A DNA stretch of 41,504 nt from an uncultured Saccharophagus sp. (GTDB lineage Bacteria > Pseudomonadota > Gammaproteobacteria > Pseudomonadales > Cellvibrionaceae). Positions 31,047-39,691 of the stretch are shown here, piece after piece. The notes beneath the pieces were generated by a model. That model was not told the origin of the DNA. It searched no databases and was given only the letters and a program-made list of their open reading frames with translations. The DNA lies in assembly GCA_937920545.1 (NCBI GenBank), contig CAKZUG010000116.1:1-41504 (forward strand). Direction: 5' to 3'. A program made the translations under genes and the position numbers. Positions within the stretch are counted from its first letter, which is position 1, and the number at the start of each line of letters is the position of its first letter.

Positions 31047-33986
31047 ATGGTCAATTCAACTGGCCTAAACACCCGATCGACCAAGGTGCCGTTCAAAAAA
31101 ACGGTATTGGCGCTATCGGTAATGGCAGTCGCCACGGCACATGCTCAAACAAATACAGAACAGTCTGAAACTGCTGTCGAAGAAGTTGTGATTACGGGTG
31201 TTCGTCAGAACATCATTAACGCGCAACAAATCAAACGCGACGCAGAAACATTTGTAGATGCAATCTCTGCAGAAGATATCGGCTCACTACCCGATGCATC
31301 TGTACTTGAAGCCCTTCAGCGTGTACCCGGTATTGCTATTGAGCGTTTTGCTGCGCCAAACGATTCTGATCACTTCTCTTCTGAAGGTAGTAACATTACA
31401 TTACGTGGTTTACCGCAAACACGTACATCATTTAACGGCCGCGATAGTTTTTCGGCAACAAATGGTCGTGGTTTAAGTTTTGAAGATGTCTCTAAAGACT
31501 TGTTGGGTAGTGTTGAGGTTGTCAAAAACCAAACAGCCGACATGATTGAAGGCGGTATCTCGGGTACAGTTACACTTAATACACGTAAGGCTTTTGATTC
31601 AAATGGCCGTCAACTAGGGTTTTCTGCTCAAGCCAATTATGGTGACTTTCGTGAAGAGGTAACTCCGGAGTTTTCAGGCTTATACAGTGATATCTTTGAG
31701 CTTAGCAGTGGTGAACTTGGATTTTTAGTGAGTTACTCTGAAGCGCGCCTCAAGTTTCGTGCTGATGGTACAGAGCTAGGCAAGCACAATTTAGTTAATG
31801 TTGATGGCGAAGATGTCTATGCCCCTATAAATGCGGGCATTCGTAGTACGGATACCGATAGATTTCGTCGTGGTTTAGCCACATCGTTGCAGTACCGTTC
31901 TGACGATAGCCGTTTAGAAACAACACTAGAATATGTTCGCTCTCAGTCGAGAAGTAAATGGCAAGAGCTTGCTTTTTTCTCAGACGATCAAGGCGGTAAC
32001 AGCTATCGTGACGCCGTATTTACTGACGGCGTATTTGAAAGTGGAACTATTACCGGTTTAGCTAATGGTTTTGGCCCGCAAACTCGGGAATCTGATACTC
32101 GCGAATTAATTGAAGACGTATCTTTTAATATTCAATACCAAGTGACAGATCGTTTAGATTTAAGTTTTGATGCGCAATACATTCAAGCTGAAAACGAAAA
32201 TGAAGATCTGTCTGTCTTTGGTGGGGTAGAAGGCGGCGTGGATATCAATGCGTCTGCCAATGGTGGCAACCCAAGAGTTGGCTTCTCAGCTCCAGAGGGA
32301 GTAGGTCAAACGGATGAGGAGTATTTTACTGACCCGTCAAACTACTTCTTTAGAGCCGCTATGGATCACCTAGAAGAAAGTGAAGCGCAAGAGCAAGCGT
32401 TTCAATTAGATTTGGATTATGAGATTGATTCGGGCATTTTTAGATCGTTTGAAACAGGTGTACGCTATGCCGAGAGAGATCAAACAACACGTTGGTCACT
32501 TTTCAACTGGCAAAACCTATCGGAAGCATGGAATGGTGGCCAGATTGATTTTGCTGGAACCGAGTATGCAGATGATCCAGCAACAACAAACGAAGATGGC
32601 TCACCTAACAACGATGGCGACGTCGTTAACGGTATTATCGTTGATAGTACCAATACTCCTCCTGTTCAAGCTGTTTCAATCAATAACTTTCATCGTGGAC
32701 AACCCGGTATAGATTTTACAGGGTTATACATTGACCCGAAAGTTGTTAGTAATTTTGAGAATTTTTCTAACTTTACAGACTTTAGACGAGGCGATCCCAA
32801 CTTAGCTGGCCGTGAAGGTGTTGTTGATGGTTTTTATCTGCCAAGTGAGGTCAACCCAACTAACGAACGAAATTCAGCTTTTTATGTTAAGTTGAATTTT
32901 GGCGGTGGTGATACCAATAGATTTTCTGGTAATGTGGGTTTGCGATACGTTAAGCAGAGCAATAAAACTTCTGGAGCTCAAACGTTCCCAGATCTTTCTA
33001 GGTTGAATGGTAATACTACATTTGAAAATAGTGTGCCGGTGTCAGCTAGGCCTGTATTTGGTGCCCCGCCCACTGATGTTACATCTGTTAAAAATGATTT
33101 TTCAGCTGTGTTGCCAAGCTTAAATGTGAAGTATGAGTTGACTGATGATTTGATTCTACGTGGCGCTTACTCTCAAGCTGTCTCGTATGCTAACTTGGGT
33201 GACTTGAGGTTTAACTTCAATATCGCTGCTGAAGATAACGATAACGTGTTTACTCAGTTTGTTCAGATCAGTGGTAATCCAAATTTGCAGCCTATGGAAG
33301 CAGATAACTATGATCTATCATTAGAGTGGTATTTTGATGATGATAGCTCATTAACTGCTGGCGTCTTTTATAAGGAAGTGACGAACTTCTTCGCTGCAGG
33401 CTCTAGCTTTGAGCCTATAGTTGGCTTCCCAACTGAGACGGTAAATGTTAGGCAGCCGATTAACCAAGGTGATGGCGAGATTTATGGCGTTGAATTAGGT
33501 TATTCGCACTTCTTCAAAAATTTACCTGACTGGCTGGATGGCTTTGGTATTCAGTCTAACTATAGTTTCTTAGAGCAGGATGGTGCGCCTAATCAGGTAA
33601 CTGACCCGAATAATCCTGCGCAGTCTATCTCTTCTCCAGTTGAAGGTTTACCGCTGCAGGGTCTTTCTGAGCATACTTTTAATTTGGTCGCTATTTACGA
33701 TACAGATGTTATCTCATCACGATTGGCGTATAACTACAGAAGTGATTACCTTCTAAGTGCCGCTAATGTTAATTTGGGGCAACCAGTATTCGCCGAGTCG
33801 ACAGGTACTTTAGACGGTTCGATTTTTTATAATGTTAACGATAGCGTAAAAGTTGGTTTAACTGGCGCGAACTTAACAAATGAAAATACTTTATCTCGTT
33901 TGAAAGTTGAAGATGGCCCTCAAGTAACGCGTAACTCATTCTTTACTGATAGACGTTACTCTTTAGTTCTTAGAGTAAGCTTATAA
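31047..33986 (+). CDS. TonB-dependent receptor (carbohydrate-type)
   Basis: 979-residue outer-membrane active transporter. Signal peptide at about 1-33 (AHA before QTNTEQ), TonB box EEVVITG at about 45-51, plug domain with DAISAEDIGSLPDASVLEALQRVPGI and QTADMIEGGISGTV, then a 22-strand-type barrel. The sequence resembles the large receptors that marine and freshwater proteobacteria use for plant or algal oligosaccharides and that are often encoded beside tryptophan-halogenase homologues. The ATG at 31047 is 7 nt after GAGGAG. It is followed by a strong terminator, so the halogenases need readthrough or their own promoter. The ligand is inferred from neighbours as beta-glucan oligosaccharide. 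Confidence 0.93.
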   Translation: MVNSTGLNTRSTKVPFKKTVLALSVMAVATAHAQTNTEQSETAVEEVVITGVRQNIINAQQIKRDAETFVDAISAEDIGSLPDASVLEALQRVPGIAIERFAAPNDSDHFSSEGSNITLRGLPQTRTSFNGRDSFSATNGRGLSFEDVSKDLLGSVEVVKNQTADMIEGGISGTVTLNTRKAFDSNGRQLGFSAQANYGDFREEVTPEFSGLYSDIFELSSGELGFLVSYSEARLKFRADGTELGKHNLVNVDGEDVYAPINAGIRSTDTDRFRRGLATSLQYRSDDSRLETTLEYVRSQSRSKWQELAFFSDDQGGNSYRDAVFTDGVFESGTITGLANGFGPQTRESDTRELIEDVSFNIQYQVTDRLDLSFDAQYIQAENENEDLSVFGGVEGGVDINASANGGNPRVGFSAPEGVGQTDEEYFTDPSNYFFRAAMDHLEESEAQEQAFQLDLDYEIDSGIFRSFETGVRYAERDQTTRWSLFNWQNLSEAWNGGQIDFAGTEYADDPATTNEDGSPNNDGDVVNGIIVDSTNTPPVQAVSINNFHRGQPGIDFTGLYIDPKVVSNFENFSNFTDFRRGDPNLAGREGVVDGFYLPSEVNPTNERNSAFYVKLNFGGGDTNRFSGNVGLRYVKQSNKTSGAQTFPDLSRLNGNTTFENSVPVSARPVFGAPPTDVTSVKNDFSAVLPSLNVKYELTDDLILRGAYSQAVSYANLGDLRFNFNIAAEDNDNVFTQFVQISGNPNLQPMEADNYDLSLEWYFDDDSSLTAGVFYKEVTNFFAAGSSFEPIVGFPTETVNVRQPINQGDGEIYGVELGYSHFFKNLPDWLDGFGIQSNYSFLEQDGAPNQVTDPNNPAQSISSPVEGLPLQGLSEHTFNLVAIYDTDVISSRLAYNYRSDYLLSAANVNLGQPVFAESTGTLDGSIFYNVNDSVKVGLTGANLTNENTLSRLKVEDGPQVTRNSFFTDRRYSLVLRVSL

Positions 33987-33994
33987 TCAACACC

Positions 33995-34031
33995 ATACCG
34001 CAAGTGCATCTCGCACTTGCGGTATTTTTTT
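33995..34031 (+). terminator. Rho-independent terminator after the TonB receptor
   Basis: Perfect 13-bp stem (33995-34007 with 34013-34025), 5-nt loop, then six T. It separates the receptor from the halogenase operon and may lower expression of the latter. Confidence 0.93.
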
Positions 34032-34091
34032 GTCTTTAAATTGGCTTTTTAATAAGAAGCTAGCTTAAAAATAAAAAGCAATGGGGAACGT

Positions 34092-35651
34092 ATGACCAAC
34101 GATGCACTGCAAAAAATTGTGATTGTAGGGGGAGGGACATCGGGCTGGATGACAGCGGCTGCCTTGGCAAAAATTGTCGGTACACAGCATTGTGCTATCG
34201 AGCTGGTCGAATCTGACCAAATAGGCACGGTCGGTGTTGGCGAGGCAACATTGCCGCATTTACGCGCGTTTATTCAGCGTTTAGGTATAGATGAGTCAAC
34301 GTTTATGCGTACCACTAATGCCACTTACAAAACGGGCATTGAATTCTCAAATTGGGGCGATAAAGGCGAGGCGTATATTCATCCGTTTGGTGATTATGGC
34401 GAACCTATTGGCGGTATTGATTTTCATCATTACTGGCTGCGCTTACGTGAGCTTGGTGATGCGACGCCTATCTGCGATTACTCTTTACCTGTAAAAGCCT
34501 CTCAAGCATCAAAATTTGATTACCCTTCTGCTGATACCTCTACTCTTGCATCTACCTTTGGGTACGCCTACCACCTAGATGCTTCTGCATTTGCAAAATA
34601 CTTGCGTACATACTGTGAAAAGTTAGGCGTAGTGCGTACAGAAGGTAAGGTCGAGCACGTAGCCACCTGCGAACACAGTGGTAATATTACCAGCGTGACC
34701 TTAGAAAATGGTCATACAATTAAAGGCGACTTATTTATTGATTGCTCGGGCTTTAGAGGGTTGTTGATAGAGCAAACGCTAAAATCGGGCTATCAAGATT
34801 GGAGCCATTGGTTACCTTGTGACCGCGCTGTTGCCATACCTTGTAAGTCTAATGGTGATATTACGCCTTATACCCGTGCCATTGCACACGATGCTGGCTG
34901 GCGCTGGCGCATTCCACTGCAGCATCGAACGGGTAATGGCGTGATTTACTGTAGCAAATATATGCAAGCCGATGAGGCTGAGCAGCTCCTGCGCGATAAT
35001 TTAGAAGGTGAGCCGCTGGGTGATGCTAATCACATACAGTTTACAACGGGCAGGCGCAACCAGTTTTGGTCTAAAAACTGCATCGCAATTGGTTTGTCAG
35101 CAGGCTTTTTAGAACCGCTAGAGTCAACCAGTATCCACCTTATTCAGCTCGCTATCATGAAGTTAGTCGAGTTTTTCCCCTATAAAAATATCAATAACGT
35201 ATTGCGTGATGAATATAACCGCTCTATGGGGTTGGAGTTTGAAACTCTGCGCGATTTTTTAGTGCTGCACTACACCGCTACGCGTCGTGAAGATTCGCCT
35301 TTTTGGCAGTATTGCAAGCACATGGTGAAGCCCGCAGCGCTAACGCATAAAATGGCATTATTCGAACAGACAGGCCGAGTATCACCTTATACCGAGGGGC
35401 TATTTTTAAAACCCAGTTGGATTGCGGTGTATTTAGGCCAAGGTATGTTGCCAAAAAGCTATGACACCCGCGTAGAGCAGTTGGATTTAGAAAAGCTCGC
35501 TAATCATTTTATAGGCATCAAGCAAGCGGTTGCTCAGACGGTGCAATCTATGCCGGATCATACCGATAGCATTGCAAAATATTGTATGGCAAAAGAAGGT
35601 GAATATACCGCTCCGCCAGCAACCAGTAATTTATACGGGCAAACATCATGA
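34092..35651 (+). CDS. flavin-dependent (tryptophan 7-) halogenase homologue 1
   Basis: 519 residues. FAD-binding GGGTSGW at 13-19 and GVGEAT at 48-53. The catalytic lysine (PrnA Lys79) is Lys80 in ATYKTGIEFSNW. The halogenase signature WxWxIP is WRWRIP at 270-275. The PrnA Glu346-Ser347 pair is Glu344-Ser345 in EPLESTSIHL. All known residues are intact, so FADH2-dependent formation of hypohalous acid is plausible. Homologues beside TonB receptors brominate free indoles in vitro, but their natural substrate is unclear. A flavin reductase partner is absent here. GGGGAACGT precedes the ATG. The stop overlaps the next ATG as ATGA. Confidence 0.92.
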   Translation: MTNDALQKIVIVGGGTSGWMTAAALAKIVGTQHCAIELVESDQIGTVGVGEATLPHLRAFIQRLGIDESTFMRTTNATYKTGIEFSNWGDKGEAYIHPFGDYGEPIGGIDFHHYWLRLRELGDATPICDYSLPVKASQASKFDYPSADTSTLASTFGYAYHLDASAFAKYLRTYCEKLGVVRTEGKVEHVATCEHSGNITSVTLENGHTIKGDLFIDCSGFRGLLIEQTLKSGYQDWSHWLPCDRAVAIPCKSNGDITPYTRAIAHDAGWRWRIPLQHRTGNGVIYCSKYMQADEAEQLLRDNLEGEPLGDANHIQFTTGRRNQFWSKNCIAIGLSAGFLEPLESTSIHLIQLAIMKLVEFFPYKNINNVLRDEYNRSMGLEFETLRDFLVLHYTATRREDSPFWQYCKHMVKPAALTHKMALFEQTGRVSPYTEGLFLKPSWIAVYLGQGMLPKSYDTRVEQLDLEKLANHFIGIKQAVAQTVQSMPDHTDSIAKYCMAKEGEYTAPPATSNLYGQTS

Positions 35652-37204
35652 CAGATAAAATAGCGCATATTGTGGTGGCGGGTGGCGGCGTTGCAGGGTG
35701 GACGGCCGCAGGTATGTTGGCGCGTTCACTGGTGGGCAAAGCCTGTAAAATTACTTTGGTAGAGCATGCAAGTGTAGTCAATGATGCCTTAGTGCAGCCG
35801 TTAACATCTGCATCTAGCACAGTGCATAAAATGTTGGGTTTGAAAGAGGCCGATATTATCTTGCATGCGAATGCAACGTATCAGCTGGGTTCTCGTTACA
35901 TTGATTGGAGTCAAGGCGTTTTTCATCATACGCCTAATAGCTATGGCGCTATGCTAGAGGGCATGAGTACTGCTGACCTGCTAACAAAGTTTAAGCGCCC
36001 AGGGCAGCCATTAATTGTCGAGAATTACTCGCTTGCTGCACAAGCCATGCGGGCAAATAAGTTTGCGCATCCACGCCCGCCCTCTAATGCTCAGCCGCAA
36101 CCTATGTTTGCGCCATACAGTTATGGGCTACATGTTGAAACCGCGCCATATTTAGCCCTTATTAAAGAACGTGTTGCACCGTTAATTCATGTTGTGAATG
36201 CGGATGTGACTTCTGTACAAACTCATGAGCATAACGGGTTTATAAAGAGCGTTGAAACATCAAGTGATGAGAGTATAAGCGCCGATTTTTTTATTGATGC
36301 TACGCCTAACGCGCTCTTAACGGCACAAGTAGCCGATGGCGTCTTTACCGATTTAAGCGCTCAACTTGGTTGTGATTGTTGCATAAGCACCTTTGTATCA
36401 CCTGATCACGTTGATAAAAACCGCGCGCAAAGCCCCTCAACCACTATGCAAACGCATGGCTTTGGCTGGAGCCGCACGTTACCGTTACAAAATAAAGTGC
36501 TTATTGAGTTTTATTATTCATCAAAAGAGTTAACTTACGACGATGCCGTGCAGCGTTTTATATACGGTGAAAACCTTAGCCCGTCGGCCGATATTACATT
36601 TAAGCAATATGCTATGGGCAGGCAGAGCACGTTCTGGAGTGCAAATTGTTTAGCGGTTGGTGAGGCGGCAGGGTTTATCGAGAACCTAAGCGTACCCATC
36701 GTGCACTTGGTACAAAGCAGCTTATTGCGGTTTATGGATTTTTACCCTACGGGTTTTCAGCAAAGTTTATGCGACGAGTTTAACGCCATTACACTGCAAG
36801 AATACGACCGTTTAATGGATTTTAACACCGCACATTATTACGTGGCCAAAGAGCGCGATACCGCTTTTTGGTTGCGGGTGAAGGCCCAGCCTTTGCTGAA
36901 CTCGCTGGAGCATAAATTGTCCTTGTTTGAAGCGCGAGGCCGCTTCCCTTTCTATGAGCGCGAGACATTCTCTAAAGATACGTGGATGAGTTTTCTGCTT
37001 GGACATCAGGTACTACCCAAGCAGTACGATCCCTTGCTTGACACAAAAGATGTAGAGCAAATGAAACTGATCTATCAAAAAATACAGCATACAGCCCAGT
37101 CGATTGTGCAAGGTATGCCAAGCCATATTGCATACGTGAAAGAATACTTAAATGCCTACAAGCGCCATAGTAAGGCGGCGAGTCAGAGGGCTGAAAATGC
37201 TTAA
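35648..37204 (+). CDS. degenerate flavin-dependent halogenase homologue 2
   Basis: 518 residues, clearly homologous along its length: GGGVAGW FAD motif at 12-18, CLAVGEAAGF near the C-terminal FAD site, and the same end-to-end size. Every halogenation residue has changed. Lys79 is Gln79 (ATYQLGSRYIDW), WxWxIP is WSRTLP at 274-279, Glu-Ser is Ser348-Val349 (ENLSVP), and the GVGEAT strap reads QPLTSAS. It probably binds flavin but does not make hypohalous acid. The ATGA overlap with gene 1 and the 8-nt overlap with gene 3 show tight co-expression. The reading frame is intact, so it is not decaying as a pseudogene. Confidence 0.88.
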   Translation: MTDKIAHIVVAGGGVAGWTAAGMLARSLVGKACKITLVEHASVVNDALVQPLTSASSTVHKMLGLKEADIILHANATYQLGSRYIDWSQGVFHHTPNSYGAMLEGMSTADLLTKFKRPGQPLIVENYSLAAQAMRANKFAHPRPPSNAQPQPMFAPYSYGLHVETAPYLALIKERVAPLIHVVNADVTSVQTHEHNGFIKSVETSSDESISADFFIDATPNALLTAQVADGVFTDLSAQLGCDCCISTFVSPDHVDKNRAQSPSTTMQTHGFGWSRTLPLQNKVLIEFYYSSKELTYDDAVQRFIYGENLSPSADITFKQYAMGRQSTFWSANCLAVGEAAGFIENLSVPIVHLVQSSLLRFMDFYPTGFQQSLCDEFNAITLQEYDRLMDFNTAHYYVAKERDTAFWLRVKAQPLLNSLEHKLSLFEARGRFPFYERETFSKDTWMSFLLGHQVLPKQYDPLLDTKDVEQMKLIYQKIQHTAQSIVQGMPSHIAYVKEYLNAYKRHSKAASQRAENA

Positions 37205-38702
37205 CGATCAAAAAATTAACCGTGTAGTTATTGTTGGCGGCGGTACAGCAGGCTGGATGGCCGCCGCTGCACTGGGTAAATTTTTTAAAAACAGCTGTAA
37301 TATTACACTCATTGAATCCGATGATATTGGCACGGTAGGTGTTGGAGAGGCGACGATTCCCGCTGTTGCGCAATTCAACCAGCGCTTAGGTATTGATGAA
37401 GATACTTTTATGAGGCAAACACAGGCCACATTTAAGTTGGGTATCGATTTTGTTGATTGGGGTGCAAAAGGCGAGTCGTATATTCACCCGTTTGGCCGTT
37501 ACGGTGACGATATGCCAAACGGTATTGACTTTTATCATCATTGGATAAAAATGCGCCAGCTGGATAAAGCGAGCGAGCTAAGCGATTACTCTATTTGTGT
37601 GCAAGCAGCAAAAGAGCGTAAATTCTCGCGCCCTGTTAATATTCCTGGTTCGCCTTTGGCCAATGTAGCCTATGCGTACCATTTAGATGCGGGGCTTTAT
37701 GCTAAATACTTAAGTGAATTCTCTCAGAATTTAGGCGTAAAACGCATAGAAGGTAAAATATCAAAGGTGAACCTTAAGCCCGATGATGGGTTTATTGAAA
37801 GCGTGATGCTAGAAAATGGTGACGTGATAGGCGGTGATTTATTTATAGATTGCAGCGGTTTTAGAGGGTTGTTAATTGAGCAGGCATTGCATACAGGGTA
37901 TGAAGATTGGAGTGATTTATTACGTTGTAATCGTGCTGTTGCAGTTCCGTGCGAAAAAGTAGAAGAGCCAACGCCCTTTACTCGCTCGACTGCACGTGAC
38001 GCGGGCTGGCAGTGGCGCATCCCGCTGCAACACCGTACAGGTAATGGCTACGTTTATTGTGGTGATTATATCTCCGATGACGAGGCCGCCCATACGCTTT
38101 TATCAAACTTAGACGGTAAGCCGCTTGCCGACCCGCGGTTTATTAAGTTTACAACAGGCCGCCGCAAAAAGTGCTGGAACAAAAATTGTATTGCTATAGG
38201 TTTAGCGACTGGATTTATGGAGCCGCTAGAGTCCACCAGTATTCACTTAATTCAAACGGCTATTTCACGTTTGATAGGGTTTTTCCCTGATAAAAGCTTT
38301 AATCAAACCGTGATTGATAAGTACAATGCTGACGCACACCTTGAATACCAACAAATACGTGATTTTTTAATACTGCATTACCATGCAACAACGCGTGATG
38401 ACACGCCTTTTTGGCGGTATTGTAAACAGTTAGATGCCCCTAAATACTTAAACCACAAAATAGCATTATATAAAGATGCTGGTTTGGTTACGCGCGATAA
38501 TAACGAGTTATTTACTGAATCAAGTTGGCTGGCCGTATTGGACGGTCAAAATATTACAACGCAGAAGTATCATCGGCTAGTGGATAGTGTAGATGAATCG
38601 GAGTTGGAAGCGATGCTAGATAAAACAAAGCAGACTATAAAGCAATGCGTTAATGCTATGCCAACACACCAGTCATATATTAACAAGCATTGCCAATCAT
38701 GA
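37197..38702 (+). CDS. flavin-dependent (tryptophan 7-) halogenase homologue 3
   Basis: 501 residues from the ATG at 37197 (AGAGGG about 7 nt upstream); an in-frame ATG at 37152 would add 15 unlike residues. GGGTAGW at 14-20, GVGEAT at 48-53, catalytic Lys80 in ATFKLGIDFVDW, WQWRIP at 271-276 and Glu345-Ser346 in EPLESTSIHL are all intact. It resembles homologue 1 more than homologue 2. It overlaps the previous gene by 8 nt and ends the three-gene unit. Same uncertainty on substrate and reductase partner as homologue 1. Confidence 0.92.
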   Translation: MLNDQKINRVVIVGGGTAGWMAAAALGKFFKNSCNITLIESDDIGTVGVGEATIPAVAQFNQRLGIDEDTFMRQTQATFKLGIDFVDWGAKGESYIHPFGRYGDDMPNGIDFYHHWIKMRQLDKASELSDYSICVQAAKERKFSRPVNIPGSPLANVAYAYHLDAGLYAKYLSEFSQNLGVKRIEGKISKVNLKPDDGFIESVMLENGDVIGGDLFIDCSGFRGLLIEQALHTGYEDWSDLLRCNRAVAVPCEKVEEPTPFTRSTARDAGWQWRIPLQHRTGNGYVYCGDYISDDEAAHTLLSNLDGKPLADPRFIKFTTGRRKKCWNKNCIAIGLATGFMEPLESTSIHLIQTAISRLIGFFPDKSFNQTVIDKYNADAHLEYQQIRDFLILHYHATTRDDTPFWRYCKQLDAPKYLNHKIALYKDAGLVTRDNNELFTESSWLAVLDGQNITTQKYHRLVDSVDESELEAMLDKTKQTIKQCVNAMPTHQSYINKHCQS

Positions 38703-38740
38703 GATATTACTATACTTTATATGTAACATATACGCATTAA

Positions 38741-38769
38741 TGTAAACGTTCATATTTTTAAGGTTTACA
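38741..38769. promoter_or_regulatory. putative LacI-type half-site pair upstream of the secreted protein
   Basis: TGTAAAC (38741-38747) and GTTTACA (38763-38769) are exact inverse complements 15 nt apart. TGTAAAC resembles half-sites of LacI-family sugar repressors, usually found with little or no spacer. It lies 72-100 bp before the next ATG. Confidence 0.3.
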
Positions 38770-38840
38770 CTGTTAAGTTTGCATAAAGGTTCACCTTTTT
38801 ATTATACAACAACTGTTTATGACGATAACGAGAAAAGCCC

Positions 38841-39449
38841 ATGAATAAATTATTATTGACACTATTACTTGTTCTAGCCACGCCATTATCTTTTGCAATT
38901 AAAGATAAGTCTCAAATTAACCAAGCTTACGCGTCTATTTTGCTTGATCTGCCAAAGGCTGGTCGGCTAATCAACATCCCGTATCCAAATTATATGCAGT
39001 CTTATGGTAAGAAAGTCACGGTATCAATTGAAGATAGCAAAGGTGTACCTGGCGGAGAAGCCGTACGTGTAAGAGTTAGAAAGCCCGCTAGTGGTATTTG
39101 GGATGCAGGTATTAATACACTTATCGTAGATAAGTTGATGTCAGGTGACACCATTGTTGTTGGTGCATGGATGCGCTCAATTGAGCAAAGTGATGAGGCT
39201 GTTGTTGAAGCGGTACTGCAGCAGTCAATCAAACCTTACAAAGCCATTTCTCGTCAGCCTGTTAACTTAACACCGAACTGGAAATTGCATTACTTCAGCA
39301 CGGTTGCTAACGATAGCTACCCCCGAGAAGAAACACAATTCTCTTTACAGTACGCAAAACATGAGCAAACAATTGAAGTAGGTCCTATTTTTGTCCTTAA
39401 CTTAGGCCCTGGTGTTGATCGCCGCTCTCTCCCTAAAACAGAGCGATAA
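38841..39449 (+). CDS. secreted protein, probable stand-alone carbohydrate-binding beta-sandwich
   Basis: 202 residues with a clear signal peptide (about 1-19, LSFA cleavage). The mature part is a single domain rich in beta strands. The final strands NWKLHYFSTVANDSYPREETQFSL and TIEVGPIFVLNLG follow the pattern of CBM4/9/22-like jelly rolls (W at the start of a strand, then IEVGPI.V). No catalytic module is attached. I do not recognise the exact family. Its place between the halogenases and GH3, with its own terminator, suggests glycan capture in the periplasm or at the surface. Confidence 0.8.
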   Translation: MNKLLLTLLLVLATPLSFAIKDKSQINQAYASILLDLPKAGRLINIPYPNYMQSYGKKVTVSIEDSKGVPGGEAVRVRVRKPASGIWDAGINTLIVDKLMSGDTIVVGAWMRSIEQSDEAVVEAVLQQSIKPYKAISRQPVNLTPNWKLHYFSTVANDSYPREETQFSLQYAKHEQTIEVGPIFVLNLGPGVDRRSLPKTER

Positions 39450-39463
39450 TCATTTGTTTTATG

Positions 39464-39497
39464 GCCGCTTGCATGAAAATGTAAGCGGCTTTTTTTT
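39464..39497 (+). terminator. Rho-independent terminator after the secreted protein gene
   Basis: 11-bp stem (39464-39474 with 39479-39489, one G:U pair), GAAA tetraloop and eight T. A strong intrinsic terminator that separates this gene from GH3. Confidence 0.93.
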
Positions 39498-39580
39498 GCC
39501 TGATGTTTGCAGCCTTAAATTAAGATTTAAAATAGTTAAGATTATGCTTTCCTAATGGTATGATGTTGCGCGATTTTGAT

Positions 39581-39600
39581 TGAAAGTCATTTTACTTTCA
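39581..39600. promoter_or_regulatory. inverted repeat upstream of GH3
   Basis: TGAAAGT (39581-39587) and ACTTTCA (39594-39600), perfect 7-bp arms, 6-nt spacer, about 92 bp before the GH3 ATG. A near-palindrome TTAACTGGTTAA lies at 39637-39648. Either may be an operator. Confidence 0.3.
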
Positions 39601-39691
39601 TTATTAACAGCGGTTATTTAGGTTTTCTAGTCGTGATTAACTGGTTAAATAATCCTTCCAACCTTTAATTTACATTTTCTTTGGAGTCTCA

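Noticed and set aside
35648-37204. Pseudogene call for the middle halogenase
   Set aside because: The frame is full length with ATGA coupling and a preserved FAD motif. The substitutions are clean replacements rather than decay.
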